A DNA stretch of 64,000 nucleotides from Bradyrhizobium guangdongense (GCF_004114975.1 NZ_CP030051.1:2914001-2978000), one strand, 5' to 3'; shown: positions 1 through 9,011, counted from the stretch's first letter. The notes: generated by a model from the letters alone, not told the origin. Made by a program: numbers and translations.

Positions 1-846
1 CATCAGCACGATGATGAGGACGTAGAACGGTGCGATCTCGTAAAGATTGCCCCAATGCAGGTATTCGCTGTCGACATATTGCGCGATGTTCTCGAGCAGG
101 CCGATGATGATGCCGCCCAGTACAGCGCCGCCGACGGAATCGAGGCCGCCGAGGATCGCCGCCGGAAACACTTTGATGCCGTAGGCTGCGAGTCCCGATG
201 ATACGCCGTTCACCACGGCAACCACCACGCCTGCAACCGCCGAAACCGTCGCCGAGATTGCCCAGGCCATTGCAAACACGCTTTTCACGGAAATGCCGAG
301 CGATTGCGCGACCTGCTGGTTGAACGCCGTGGCGCGCATCGCAAGTCCATACTTGGATGCGCGGAAGAACCAGGCCATGCCGATCATCATCGCGACCGAG
401 ACCACGAGGCTCATCACGTAGACGGTTTGGATCTGGAGGCCGAACAGACTGACCGACTGGCTCTCGAACACGCGCGGAAACGGTTGCGGGTTGACGCCGA
501 ACATCCATTTCAGCGTCGCCTGCAACACGGTGGAAAGGCCGATCGTCACCATGATCACGGAGATGATAGGTTCGCCGATCATCGGCCGCAGGATCAGGAC
601 CTGGACCGCGATGCCGAACACGAACATGAACACCAGCGTCATCGGCATGCCGATCCAGAACGGCACCTGATATTTCGCCAGCAGCGCCCAACACACCCAG
701 GCGCCGACCAGCAGCAGTTCACCTTGCGCGAAATTGACAACCTGGGTGGCCTTGTAGATCAGCACAAACGACATCGCGACCACGCCATAGAGCGTGCCAA
801 CCACGAGACCGTTCACCAGAAGCTGGATGAGGAAGGCAGTGTTCAT
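1..846 (-). CDS. LivH-type branched-chain amino acid ABC transporter permease (3' end beyond the window)
   Basis: Inner-membrane permease of a HAAT-family ABC importer. The minus-strand translation begins MNTAFLIQLLVNGL and runs 282 codons without a stop to the window edge, so only the last few residues are missing. It is almost entirely hydrophobic helices and carries the family-typical VNFAQGELLLVG stretch near residue 35 and AILGGLDSVGGAVLGG near residue 245. The start is set by an AGGAGA ribosome site 6-7 bases upstream. The acyl-CoA ligase and LivG genes lie just upstream on the same strand, so all three are probably one transport operon. The substrate cannot be told from the permease. 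Confidence 0.9.
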   Translation of the reverse strand, partial: MNTAFLIQLLVNGLVVGTLYGVVAMSFVLIYKATQVVNFAQGELLLVGAWVCWALLAKYQVPFWIGMPMTLVFMFVFGIAVQVLILRPMIGEPIISVIMVTIGLSTVLQATLKWMFGVNPQPFPRVFESQSVSLFGLQIQTVYVMSLVVSVAMMIGMAWFFRASKYGLAMRATAFNQQVAQSLGISVKSVFAMAWAISATVSAVAGVVVAVVNGVSSGLAAYGIKVFPAAILGGLDSVGGAVLGGIIIGLLENIAQYVDSEYLHWGNLYEIAPFYVLIIVLM

Positions 847-873
847 GTATGGTCTCCTGATGCACCCACATCG

Positions 874-949
874 TCATTGCGAGCGCAGCGAAGCAATCCA
901 GCATCTTTCCGCGGAGACGGTCTGGATTGCTTCGCTGCGCTCGCAATGA
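874..949. repeat. Long perfect inverted repeat (REP-like interspersed element)
   Basis: Two 28-base arms, 874-901 and 922-949, are exact reverse complements around a 20-base loop. The arms begin TCATTGCGAGCGCAGCG. The element fills much of the gap between livH and the acyl-CoA ligase, both on the minus strand, so it could form a stable mRNA hairpin inside the operon. From memory, similar palindromes recur between genes in Bradyrhizobium and relatives; copy number was not checked. Confidence 0.8.
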
Positions 950-1024
950 GGGAGTGCGCATGAGATAGCGCGGCCGCAGGCGGGGAGAGGCGAAGGGCAG
1001 CGTCGTTCGCGACGGGCACCTGTA

Positions 1025-2956
1025 TCACTCCGCAGCCTCCGCTATGGGGCCGTGTCCGCCGAGGTCCACCACGCGCAGCGTCGTGCGCACGCGTTGCGTG
1101 GTGCCGTCCTGAAAGCGGATCACGGTGTCGACGGGGATGTCGCTGTCGCCGCGATAGATCGCGTCGATGATGCCTTCATATTTCTCGTTGATGACGCCGC
1201 GGCGCACTTTCCTTGTGCGGGTGAGCTCGCCGTCGTCGGCGTCCAGCTCCTTGTAGAGCAGCAGGAAGCGCGAGATGCGCTGCGCCGGCGGCAGCGTGGC
1301 GTTGACGGTCTCGACCTCTTTCCGAAGAAGCGCATAGACCTCGGGCCGAGACGACAAATCGCTGTAGGTCGTGAAGGAGAGCCGGTTCTTCTCGGCCCAT
1401 TTCGAGATGATGGAGTAACGGATGCAGATCATCGCGGCGAGCGCATCGCGGCCCGCCCCGAGCACCACGGCCTCGGCGATATAGGGCGAGAACTTCAGCT
1501 TGTTCTCGATGAATTGCGGCGAGAAGCGTTCACCGCGCGAGGTCTCGGCGAGATCCTTGATGCGGTCGATGACGACGAGTTGCTTGTTGGCATTGAAGTA
1601 GCCCGCATCGCCCGACAGCATCCAGCCGTCCCTGATGTCAGCGACGCTGGCTTCCGGGTTCTTGTAGTAACCGAGGAACATGTTGGGGTGTCGCACCACG
1701 ATCTCGCCGACGCCGTGGACATCAGGATTGTCGATGCGGATCTCGACATTGTCGGCCATCGGAACGCCTGTGGTGTCTGGATCGACCTTGCCCTCGGGAT
1801 GCAGCGTATAGGCGCCTAGCAGTTCCGTCTGGCCGTAAAGCGTGCGCAGCGGGACGCCCATGGCCTGGAAGAACTTGAACGTATCGGGCCCGAGTGCCGC
1901 GCCTCCGGTCGCCGCCGAGCGTAGCCGCGTGAAGCCGAGGCGGTCGCGCAGGGCACGGAACAGGATGGCATCGGCAAAGCCCGAGCGCTTGCCCTGTTCC
2001 AGCGCAGCAAGACCCGACTTCATGCCGATGTCGAACAGACGCTGCTTGAAAGACGTCGCGTCCATCACCTTGGCTCGGACATCGGCGGCGATGGATTCCC
2101 AGACCCGTGGGGCAAAGAGCACGAATGTCGGCGCGATCTCCCTCAGATCGTTCATCATCGTATCCGGCTCTTCGACGAAGTTGATCTTCATCCGGCAGAG
2201 CAGGCCTTTGCCGAGCACATAGACCTGCTCCATGATCCACGGCAGCGGCAACACCGAGACGTATTCGTCGTCCGGTCCTTTCGGATCGAACGCGAGATAA
2301 GTCGCGCAGTGGCCGAGCACGCGGCCGGCGGCGAGCATCGCGAGCTTCGGATGTGAGGTCGTGCCCGAAGTGGTGCAGAGGATGGCAACGTCCTCGCCCT
2401 TGGTCGCATCGACCAGCTTGTCGTAAAGCTCCGGCTCGCGGGTGGCTCTGATCCGGCCGAGCTCGGCGAACTTCTCGGCCGCCATCAGCCTGGGATCGTC
2501 ATATTTCCGCATCCCGCGCGGATCGGAATAGATGATGTGCTTCAGCTTCGGCACGCGGTCGGCCAGCGTGAGCAGCTTGTCGACCTGCTCCTCGTCCTCG
2601 GCAAAGACGAGCCGGGCCTCGCCGTAGTTGAGGAGGTAGGAGGCCTCTTCGTCGAGCACGTCGCGATAGAGCCCGAGGCTCAATCCGCCGATTGCATGGG
2701 TCGCGACTTCGGCCGCAACCCAGTCCGGCCGGTTGTCGCCGATGATGCCGATGACGTCGCCGCGGCCGAGGCCAAGCTCGATCAGCCCGAGCGCGAAGTC
2801 GCGCACGCGCTCCTGGTAGTCGTTCCAGGTGAACGGGCGCCAGAGCCCGAGATCCTTCTCGCGCAGCGCGATCTCGTTGCCATGCTCTTTTGCGTTGAGC
2901 CGGAGCATCTTCGGATAGGTGTCGGCCTGCGCGACGCGGGCGGCGTAATTCATCAT
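1025..2956 (-). CDS. AMP-dependent synthetase/ligase (long-chain acyl-CoA synthetase type)
   Basis: Activates a carboxylic acid to acyl-AMP and then acyl-CoA. It has the ANL-superfamily signatures: a TSGTTSHPK phosphate-binding loop near residue 195, YGQTE near 375, and the hinge region GDAGYFNANKQLVVIDR near 450. About 640 residues matches the FadD15/long-chain class. Its ATG (MMNY or MNY) overlaps the livG stop as ATGA, so the two are translationally coupled. Being embedded in a HAAT transporter operon suggests the imported compound is an organic acid (aromatic or fatty) that is CoA-activated on entry. That role is inferred; the substrate is unknown. Confidence 0.9.
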   Translation of the reverse strand: MMNYAARVAQADTYPKMLRLNAKEHGNEIALREKDLGLWRPFTWNDYQERVRDFALGLIELGLGRGDVIGIIGDNRPDWVAAEVATHAIGGLSLGLYRDVLDEEASYLLNYGEARLVFAEDEEQVDKLLTLADRVPKLKHIIYSDPRGMRKYDDPRLMAAEKFAELGRIRATREPELYDKLVDATKGEDVAILCTTSGTTSHPKLAMLAAGRVLGHCATYLAFDPKGPDDEYVSVLPLPWIMEQVYVLGKGLLCRMKINFVEEPDTMMNDLREIAPTFVLFAPRVWESIAADVRAKVMDATSFKQRLFDIGMKSGLAALEQGKRSGFADAILFRALRDRLGFTRLRSAATGGAALGPDTFKFFQAMGVPLRTLYGQTELLGAYTLHPEGKVDPDTTGVPMADNVEIRIDNPDVHGVGEIVVRHPNMFLGYYKNPEASVADIRDGWMLSGDAGYFNANKQLVVIDRIKDLAETSRGERFSPQFIENKLKFSPYIAEAVVLGAGRDALAAMICIRYSIISKWAEKNRLSFTTYSDLSSRPEVYALLRKEVETVNATLPPAQRISRFLLLYKELDADDGELTRTRKVRRGVINEKYEGIIDAIYRGDSDIPVDTVIRFQDGTTQRVRTTLRVVDLGGHGPIAEAAE

Positions 2957-3774
2957 GCCGCGCTCTCCTGCGCCGGCGGCGCATCATCGGGATCGACAAG
3001 CACCTCGTCCTCCTCGCCGAGATAGGCGCGCTTGACGTGGGGGTCGGCGAGCACGGCGGCGGGATCGCCTTCGGCGATCTTGCGGCCGAAATCCAGCACC
3101 ATGACGCGGTGGGAGATGTCCATCACCACGCCCATGTCGTGCTCGATCATCACCACCGTCATGCCGAACTCCTCGTTGAGATCGACGATGTAGCGGGCCA
3201 TATCCTCCTTCTCCTCGAAGTTCATGCCGGCCATCGGCTCGTCGAGGAGGATGAGACGCGGCTCAAGCGCCATGGCGCGGGCGAGCTCGACGCGCTTGCG
3301 CAGGCCGTAGGAGAGGGTGCCGGCTTGCGCTTTCCGCACCGACTGGAGATCGAGAAAGTCGATGATCTCTTCCACCTTGCGGCGGTGCTCGAGTTCCTCC
3401 TTGCGGGCGCCGGTGAGCCAGTACAGCGAGCCTGTGAGGAAATTGTTCTTCAGGAGGTGATGGCGGCCGACCATGATGTTGTCGAGCACGCTCATATGAT
3501 GAAACAGGGCGAGGTTCTGGAAGGTGCGGCCGATGCCGAGCGAGGCGCGCGCATTCGGCGTCAGCCCCGTGATGTCGCGGCCCTGGTAGAACAGCTGGCC
3601 TTCGGTCGGCTTATAGCGACCGGAAATACAGTTCACGATCGAGGTCTTGCCGGCGCCGTTGGGGCCAATGATCGAGAACAACTCGCCTTCGTTGATGGCG
3701 AAGCCGACGTCGGTCAACGCACGGACGCCGCCGAATCGCAGGGACACGCCGCGCACTTCGAGACTGGTAGCCAC
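2953..3774 (-). CDS. LivG-type ABC transporter ATP-binding protein
   Basis: Cytoplasmic ATPase of the HAAT importer. Walker A is GPNGAGKT near residues 38-45, the signature is LSYGLRKRVE, Walker B is LILLDEPMAG and the H-loop is VMIEHDMGVVM. About 274 residues is normal for LivG with its C-terminal extension. The start is either the GTG used here or a TTG one codon earlier (3777); both follow a strong GGGAGGG ribosome site. It is the first gene of the minus-strand operon, upstream of the acyl-CoA ligase and LivH, so the promoter should lie within 3780-4030. Confidence 0.93.
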   Translation of the reverse strand: MATSLEVRGVSLRFGGVRALTDVGFAINEGELFSIIGPNGAGKTSIVNCISGRYKPTEGQLFYQGRDITGLTPNARASLGIGRTFQNLALFHHMSVLDNIMVGRHHLLKNNFLTGSLYWLTGARKEELEHRRKVEEIIDFLDLQSVRKAQAGTLSYGLRKRVELARAMALEPRLILLDEPMAGMNFEEKEDMARYIVDLNEEFGMTVVMIEHDMGVVMDISHRVMVLDFGRKIAEGDPAAVLADPHVKRAYLGEEDEVLVDPDDAPPAQESAA

Positions 3775-3777
3775 CAA

Positions 3778-4105
3778 ATAAATCCCTCCCGGTGATGGCG
3801 CATTCAGCGGCGCTCTTCATCCTCTCGGCCGATCCTAATACGGTCGTGCCGGTGAGGCCATGCAGCACATGGTCCCGACCGTAGCCCCGCCGCTGTCATC
3901 CCGTTTGGGATCAAAAGCCGCATCGCCCGAGGTGGTTCTCAATAGGGGAAAGCGCTATTTTGAAATGTCTCCAGCCTGACAATTCTGCGACAAAGTTTTT
4001 CGGGCGGCTGCGGCCTCCACCTTTCGGCGGATGGTGGTCGGAACGATCATGTTGCAATGCAACAGAAGAATGGAGCGACGAAACCGTGCGGCTGGCCTCT
4101 CGACC
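3778..4105. other. Divergent intergenic region
   Basis: This separates the minus-strand livG operon from the plus-strand Crp/Fnr gene, so it should hold both promoters. I see an A/T-rich stretch around 3950-4005 but no clear sigma-70 pair and no FNR-type TTGAT-N4-ATCAA box. The 5' limit of the Crp/Fnr gene in this region is uncertain. Confidence 0.5.
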
Positions 4106-4780
4106 ATGATTTCAGAGGATCAACTGAAGCGCGTCGCTGCCTGGGCGGGAGAGCTCACGCCGGCGGAGATCGAGGTCGCCCGCGCCGGGATCTCGGAACG
4201 GTCTTACGGCACCGGCGAGACGGTGTTCATGCGTGGCGACAAGTTCGGTTACTGGGCCGGCATGGTGAGCGGATTGGCCCGCATGGGCGGCGTCTCGCGC
4301 GACGGCAAGGAGACCAGCCTTGCCGGGCTCACCGCCGGCGCCTGGTTCGGCGAAGGCAGCGTGCTTAAGAATGAACCGCGCCGCTATGATGTGGTCGCGC
4401 TACGCGACAGCCGTGTCGCCCTGATGGAGCGCTCAGCCTTCATGTGGCTGTTCGAGAACAGCGTCGGCTTCAACCGCTTTCTGGTGCGTCAGCTCAACGA
4501 GAGGCTTGGCCAGTTCATTGGCATGCTTGAAGTCAATCGCACGCTCGATGCCACCTCTCGGCTTGCCCGAAGCATCGCCTCGCTGTTCAACCCGATCCTC
4601 TATCCGGAATCGACCGCGCATCTGGAGATCACCCAGGAGGAGATCGGCGCGCTGTCCGGCATGTCGCGCCAGAACGCCAATCGCGCCCTGAACCGACTCG
4701 AGAAGGAGGGGCTGCTGCGATTGGAGTATGGCGGCGTCACCATCCTCGATGTCGAACGGCTGCGCGGATACGGAGACTAG
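4106..4780 (+). CDS. Crp/Fnr-family transcriptional regulator
   Basis: A 224-residue protein with an N-terminal cyclic-nucleotide-binding-like beta roll (residues about 10-120, with GAWFGEGSVLKNEPRRYD in the cassette position) and a C-terminal winged helix ending ITQEEIGALSGMSRQNANRALNRL. It lacks the N-terminal cysteine cluster of oxygen-sensing FNR proteins. The start is uncertain: the frame is open back to ATGs at 4031, 4049 and 4070, none with a good ribosome site. I chose MISEDQL because it matches the usual subfamily N-terminus. Its stop overlaps that of the convergent MFS gene. The ligand is unknown. Confidence 0.85.
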   Translation: MISEDQLKRVAAWAGELTPAEIEVARAGISERSYGTGETVFMRGDKFGYWAGMVSGLARMGGVSRDGKETSLAGLTAGAWFGEGSVLKNEPRRYDVVALRDSRVALMERSAFMWLFENSVGFNRFLVRQLNERLGQFIGMLEVNRTLDATSRLARSIASLFNPILYPESTAHLEITQEEIGALSGMSRQNANRALNRLEKEGLLRLEYGGVTILDVERLRGYGD

Positions 4781-6033
4781 CGCGCGTTGGCGGGCGCATG
4801 CACCGGCCAGAGGTCGGCGCGCCAGCGAATGGCGATGGCCAGCATCGCGATGAAGCCCGCGGCGGCGTAGAGCGAGCCTGTTGCCGAATAGCCGATGACA
4901 TCGATCAGGCTGCCGGCCGCGAGCAATCCGATTGGCAGGCCGTAGATCACCATCATGCGCACGCCCATCACGCGGCCGCGCAGATGCGCGCTGGCCGTCC
5001 GCATCAGGATCACGGCGGCCGAGATCATCGACATGCTCTGGGCCGTACCGGCCAGCACGAGGCACATCATGGCGACCGGCATGGTCCTGATCTCGACGAA
5101 CACCAGCAGCATCGTGTACCAGGCCAGTGTGGCGCCGATCAGGAGCCGGGCAATGCGCAGCCCGCTGACCAGGCTGAGCGTGACCGAGCCGATCAGCGAG
5201 CCCAGGGCGAAGCTCGCCGAGAGGTAACCGAGGCCGGTCTGGTCGGTCTGAAAGATGTCGCGCGCGATGTAGGGCAGCAATCCATTGGTCAGCGGAAACG
5301 CGGTGAGATTGGTCAGGAACGCGACGCAAAGCGCTGCCAGCATGGCCGGCCCGTTCCAGGAATACACGATGCCTTCCTTGAGATCGCGCAGCAGCCGCGA
5401 GCCCGAGTGACTCTCGACCGCACGATGCTGAGCGGGCTTCGGCGGTCGGGTCAGGCACAGCATCAGGACCGCGGCCACGAAATAAAGACAGGCGATCACT
5501 GCATAGACTTTGCCGATGCCGAAGGTCGCGAACAGTCCGGCTCCTGTCAGCGCCCCGGCGATGCGCGCGCTGTCCTGGGTCGTGCGGGACAGGCTGATCG
5601 CCCCCACCAGCAGCTCGGCCGGCATGATGTCGGCGAGCAGCGCGCTACGCAGGCCGAGATCCGAGGAGCGGATCAGGCCCATGACCGTCACGATGACCAT
5701 CACTTTGAGCGGTGCCAGATGACCGGTCAGCGCCAGCACCATGATGGTTGAGGCGAGCACCGTGTAGGTGAGGCGCAGCATGACCAGGAGGTCGCGGTGA
5801 CCGATGCGATCGCCGACCATCCCGAGCACCGGAGCAATCAGCGTCCCCAGATATTGCAGCGACGCGAGGACAGTCAGTAGCAGCACCGAGCCCGTTTCGA
5901 CCAGGATGTACCAGCCCAGTACCAGCGTCTCGATCTCGAATGCCCAGGAGGTGAGCAGATCGGACGGCCACTGGAAACGATAGTTGCGGATGCGGAATGG
6001 CGCGAGCGCCGAACGCCGCGCGGTTGTGCTCAC
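4777..6033 (-). CDS. MFS transporter (MFS_3/EntS-like exporter)
   Basis: A 418-residue membrane protein with about 12 hydrophobic helices, a charged loop GDRIGHRDLL between helices 2 and 3, and a long charged central loop near residues 195-220. The layout resembles the EntS-like MFS_3 efflux group. The N-terminus LAPFRIRNYRFQWPSDLLTSWAFEIE is typical of that group. The stop codon overlaps the stop of the convergent Crp/Fnr gene by four bases. The substrate is unknown. Confidence 0.87.
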   Translation of the reverse strand: MSTTARRSALAPFRIRNYRFQWPSDLLTSWAFEIETLVLGWYILVETGSVLLLTVLASLQYLGTLIAPVLGMVGDRIGHRDLLVMLRLTYTVLASTIMVLALTGHLAPLKVMVIVTVMGLIRSSDLGLRSALLADIMPAELLVGAISLSRTTQDSARIAGALTGAGLFATFGIGKVYAVIACLYFVAAVLMLCLTRPPKPAQHRAVESHSGSRLLRDLKEGIVYSWNGPAMLAALCVAFLTNLTAFPLTNGLLPYIARDIFQTDQTGLGYLSASFALGSLIGSVTLSLVSGLRIARLLIGATLAWYTMLLVFVEIRTMPVAMMCLVLAGTAQSMSMISAAVILMRTASAHLRGRVMGVRMMVIYGLPIGLLAAGSLIDVIGYSATGSLYAAAGFIAMLAIAIRWRADLWPVHAPANAR

Positions 6034-6157
6034 AACGCGATGACGCGTGTCACGGCGATTCCCTTGCCCTTGTCATTTCTCTTTGCTGCTCGGAAGCGTA
6101 GCGCCGACGATCCGCGTGTCAATCGCGACCGTCGCGGGCCGCCCCTGCGCCTGGCTC

Positions 6158-7000
6158 TTACCTCGCCGCAGCTCTCGCTTTTCGTTCCGCGAGCGCCACG
6201 GCCATCGCCGAGATCAGCGGGCGCATGAAATAGGCATCATCCGCGGGCGAGATATCGGTACGCAATCCATGCGCTGCGAGCTCGCCGGAAACGGCCGGCC
6301 CAACTGATGCGATCAGCGTTCGTTCGAATCCCGCGCGCAGCTTCGCCTCGCTGCCATGTACCTTCGCCGCCTCGATCAGCCGACGCACTTGGCCGAGATT
6401 GGTGAGCGCGATCGAATCGATTCGTCCCTCGGCCATGTCATCGATGGCGGCGACGATGTTGGCGTCCGCAGCCTTCGAGTCGTAGGCATAAGGCAGCACC
6501 GTATCAACCTCGGCACCTTGTGCGGCCAGCGCGCCGGTCAGCCCGCTGTGGTCCTTGTCCGGATAGAGCTGGAGCCCGAGACGATGTCCCTTCAAATCGA
6601 GCTTGCTCAGCATCTCGATCACGCCCTCGGTGGTCGGCTTCTCCGTGGTGTGCTGGGCCTCGAGCGAGATCTCGCGCAGCGCTTTGCCGGGCTTCGGCCC
6701 ACGGGTGAATTTCCGCGATTTGGCCAGGGCCGCGACAAGGGCCTGGTCGAGCCCACGTGCGCGTGCGAGCTTCATGATCCGCCGCAGGCCCTCTCCGGTC
6801 ATCAGCACGAGGTCGTCGAGTGGCTTGTCGATGGCGCGGCGGATCCAGGCTTCGACCGGGGCCGGGTCCGGCGCATCCTCGATGGTGAACATCGGGCATT
6901 GCACGACTTGGGCGCCTTGCTCGGCCAGAAGCTTCGAGAACTGCGCCTCCTCGCGGGTTTCCAGGATCAGGATGCGGGTGCCGTTCAAGCGGTGGGCCAT
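6158..7000 (-). CDS. Uroporphyrinogen-III synthase (HEM4) family protein
   Basis: A 280-residue cytoplasmic protein of the HEM4 fold, which closes hydroxymethylbilane to uroporphyrinogen III. Recognisable parts are the N-terminal GTRILILETREEAQFSKLLAEQGA, the central LVLMTGEGLRRI, and the C-terminal SIALTNLGQVRRL and ASVGPAVSGELAAHGLRTD. HEM4 proteins diverge widely, so the match rests on fold-type features. No other haem gene is adjacent, so it may be a second, regulatory or specialised HEM4 protein rather than the housekeeping hemD. The start at MAHRLNG is preferred over an upstream in-frame extension that would run into the purU promoter region. Confidence 0.75.
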   Translation of the reverse strand: MAHRLNGTRILILETREEAQFSKLLAEQGAQVVQCPMFTIEDAPDPAPVEAWIRRAIDKPLDDLVLMTGEGLRRIMKLARARGLDQALVAALAKSRKFTRGPKPGKALREISLEAQHTTEKPTTEGVIEMLSKLDLKGHRLGLQLYPDKDHSGLTGALAAQGAEVDTVLPYAYDSKAADANIVAAIDDMAEGRIDSIALTNLGQVRRLIEAAKVHGSEAKLRAGFERTLIASVGPAVSGELAAHGLRTDISPADDAYFMRPLISAMAVALAERKARAAAR

Positions 7001-7159
7001 GGGCGTGCTCCGGTCGGTCGAAATCGCAATGGTCCGTTCATCCTGACTCTGTCGCCGGGATTGGCGCAAGGGTCGCGTCGGTGCTAGAGCAGGGCGCAAA
7101 TCGCCGGTCGTTCCGCGGATCTGCACAAACCTTCATCAAGGACCATCTCTTCAACAGCC

Positions 7160-8023
7160 ATGCCCGATCATCAATACGTTCTGACGCTGTCCTGTCCGGA
7201 TCGTCCAGGCATCGTTTCGGCGGTGTCGACCTTCCTGGCGAACTCCGGACAGAACATTCTCGACGCCCAGCAGTTCGACGACATCGAGACCAAGAAATTC
7301 TTCATGCGCGTGGTGTTCACCGCGGCCGATCTCGCCGTGGAACTGTCTGCGCTGCAGACCGGCTTTGCCGCGATTGCCGATCGCTTCGGCATGGAGTGGC
7401 AGATGCGTGATCGCGCCGCGCATCGCAAGGTGATGCTGCTGGTGTCGAAGTCCGACCATTGCCTGGTCGACATCCTCTACCGTTGGCGCACCGGCGAATT
7501 GCCGATGACGCTTGCGGCGATCGTCTCCAACCATCCGCGCGAGGTCTATGCCGGGCTCGATTTCGGCGGCATCCCGTTCCACTATCTGCCCGTCACCAAG
7601 GAGACCAAAAGCGAGCAGGAGGCGCAGATCCTCGATCTCGTCGCGAAGACCGGGACCGATCTCGTGGTGCTGGCGCGCTACATGCAGATCCTGTCGGATG
7701 ATCTGTCGGCCAAACTGTCCGGACGCTGCATCAACATCCACCACTCGTTCCTGCCGGGTTTCAAGGGCGCAAAGCCCTATCACCAGGCCCATGAGCGCGG
7801 CGTCAAGCTGATCGGCGCGACCGCCCATTACGTCACGCGCGACCTCGACGAAGGTCCGATCATCGACCAGGATGTCGAGCGCATCAGCCATCGCGACACG
7901 CCGGAAGACCTCGTCCGCAAGGGGCGCGATATCGAACGCCGCGTACTGGCACGCGCGATCCGCTATCACCTCGACGACCGCGTCATCCTGAACGGCCGCA
8001 AGACCGTGGTGTTTGTGGATTGA
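7160..8023 (+). CDS. purU: Formyltetrahydrofolate deformylase
   Basis: Hydrolyses 10-formyl-THF to formate and THF, balancing one-carbon pools and feeding formate to purine synthesis. The 287-residue protein has an N-terminal ACT domain ([18 protein letters not shown], residues about 5-85) and a C-terminal formyltransferase domain. The catalytic Asn-His-Asp set is in [15 protein letters not shown] and [11 protein letters not shown]. Length and architecture are standard. It is divergent from the HEM4 gene. A repeat element follows its stop. Confidence 0.96.
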   Translation: MPDHQYVLTLSCPDRPGIVSAVSTFLANSGQNILDAQQFDDIETKKFFMRVVFTAADLAVELSALQTGFAAIADRFGMEWQMRDRAAHRKVMLLVSKSDHCLVDILYRWRTGELPMTLAAIVSNHPREVYAGLDFGGIPFHYLPVTKETKSEQEAQILDLVAKTGTDLVVLARYMQILSDDLSAKLSGRCINIHHSFLPGFKGAKPYHQAHERGVKLIGATAHYVTRDLDEGPIIDQDVERISHRDTPEDLVRKGRDIERRVLARAIRYHLDDRVILNGRKTVVFVD

Positions 8024-8034
8024 GAAACCGTCAA

Positions 8035-8128
8035 TCCGGGGTTCACGAAGCGCGAATCCGGAATCTCGAGATTCTCAGGTGAGCGATTGCGCACCAGAGT
8101 TCGATGTTGCGCATCGCCCCGGAATGAC
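8035..8128. repeat. Degenerate interspersed palindromic repeat, copy 1
   Basis: Lies between the convergent purU and lipoprotein genes. It contains the perfect 14-bp palindrome GAATCTCGAGATTC (8061-8074) and ends CGCCCCGGAATGAC (8115-8128). A related copy sits at 21476-21567, upstream of ahcY; both share CCGGAATCTCGA and CGCCCCGGAA. It is probably a non-coding repeat family of this genus. Confidence 0.6.
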
Positions 8129-8142
8129 AACTGTGCGCTTCC

Positions 8143-8436
8143 TCAGCGCACGGCAGTGCCCGAGGCGGACCCGGTGGCCCCCTTCTGCGTCTGCTCTTCT
8201 TTCTCGCGATCGGCCGCCGGCATCAGCCGCTTGCGCTCGCGTTCTTTCATGTAAGCGTCGTATTGCGGCGTGCCCGGCCGGGGCGGCGCGTCGGCCGGCA
8301 GGCCGCCGGCCCATTGCGGAACGTAGTCGCCCATGCCGGCCGAAAGCTTCTCGTTGACGGTGCCGCAGCCAGCAAGGCCTGAAGCCAGCAAGACAACGAC
8401 GGCAGCGATCGAAGGCGAACGGAAACGCATGAGCAT
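8143..8436 (-). CDS. Small outer-membrane-type lipoprotein, function unknown
   Basis: A 97-residue protein starting MLMRFRSPSIAAVVVLLASGLAGCGTV. This is a classic type II signal peptide with lipobox LAGC, so residue 24 would be the lipidated cysteine. The mature part is proline-rich then charged (PPRPGTPQYDAYMKERERKR) and probably disordered at the end. The start may be the second Met (8430). I recognise no functional domain. It is convergent with purU. Confidence 0.75.
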   Translation of the reverse strand: MLMRFRSPSIAAVVVLLASGLAGCGTVNEKLSAGMGDYVPQWAGGLPADAPPRPGTPQYDAYMKERERKRLMPAADREKEEQTQKGATGSASGTAVR

Positions 8437-8788
8437 ATCTTCTGGGTCGAACTGGACCGGGACGCGAATGATGGGGCGCCCGATGGACGCAGCGGCGTCA
8501 CCCTAGTCCTCAATCGGTAAAATTGGCCTATTCGACGGCGGTTTCGCGTGTATACATAAAAGGTAATATAGTAAGCCAATTTGCGGCCGATTGGCTTCTT
8601 AGACCTGATAAAGTATACATCACGTATGCAGGTGAAGATGCCGAGTGGATCAATTCAACGCCGCCTCCGGCGCATGTTCGAATTCTGCAAGGGAGAGGCG
8701 GTTTTCTCCAGCCACGCCGCCGTTGGACGCTCCTAGGGTGCTGCATCAGCTGCCGATAGGCCGTCTGGCTAGCCGCACGGCTTTGTTG
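8437..8788. other. Long intergenic region with repeats, no convincing gene
   Basis: No protein-coding signature was found here. It is locally A/T-rich around 8548-8620, with the octamer GTATACAT at 8550-8557 and again at 8613-8620. Between them is an inverted repeat, AAGCCAAT (8573-8580) and ATTGGCTT (8590-8597). A stretch around 8640-8690 vaguely recalls tRNA D-arm and T-loop sequence but does not fold as a tRNA. Confidence 0.5.
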
Positions 8789-8822
8789 TTGACACGGACT
8801 TTTTGTTTGTACAATCGTACAA
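8789..8822 (+). promoter_or_regulatory. Probable promoter with overlapping 16-bp palindromic operator for the HAAT operon
   Basis: TTGACA at 8789-8794 is followed 15 bases later by TACAAT at 8810-8815. The perfect palindrome TTGTACAATCGTACAA (8807-8822) covers the -10 element, which suits repression. The half-site TTGTAC and overall length fit GntR-type (FadR subfamily) operators, but the regulator is not in the window. The distance to the binding-protein start at 9012 leaves a leader of roughly 190 bases. Confidence 0.5.
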
Positions 8823-9011
8823 ATCTCTCCTCCGTGGTCGGCCGATCGCGCGGCTTGCGCCGAATGGTCGCCCAACGTCCGATTGACAACGGGGTTGCAG
8901 AGGACGCCATGTGGCCGCGCGGCATGGCTTGTCCGTAAGTTTAGAGCGCGGCAAGGACCGGGGACTCGGTTCGGCACACAACTTGTCAGGAATGAAGGGG
9001 AGGGACGTCCG

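Noticed and set aside
8630..8720. tRNA-like sequence (GCCGAGTGG, then GTTCGAATT)
   Set aside because: No 7-bp acceptor stem, the T-stem does not pair and no anticodon arm could be drawn; at most a decayed remnant.
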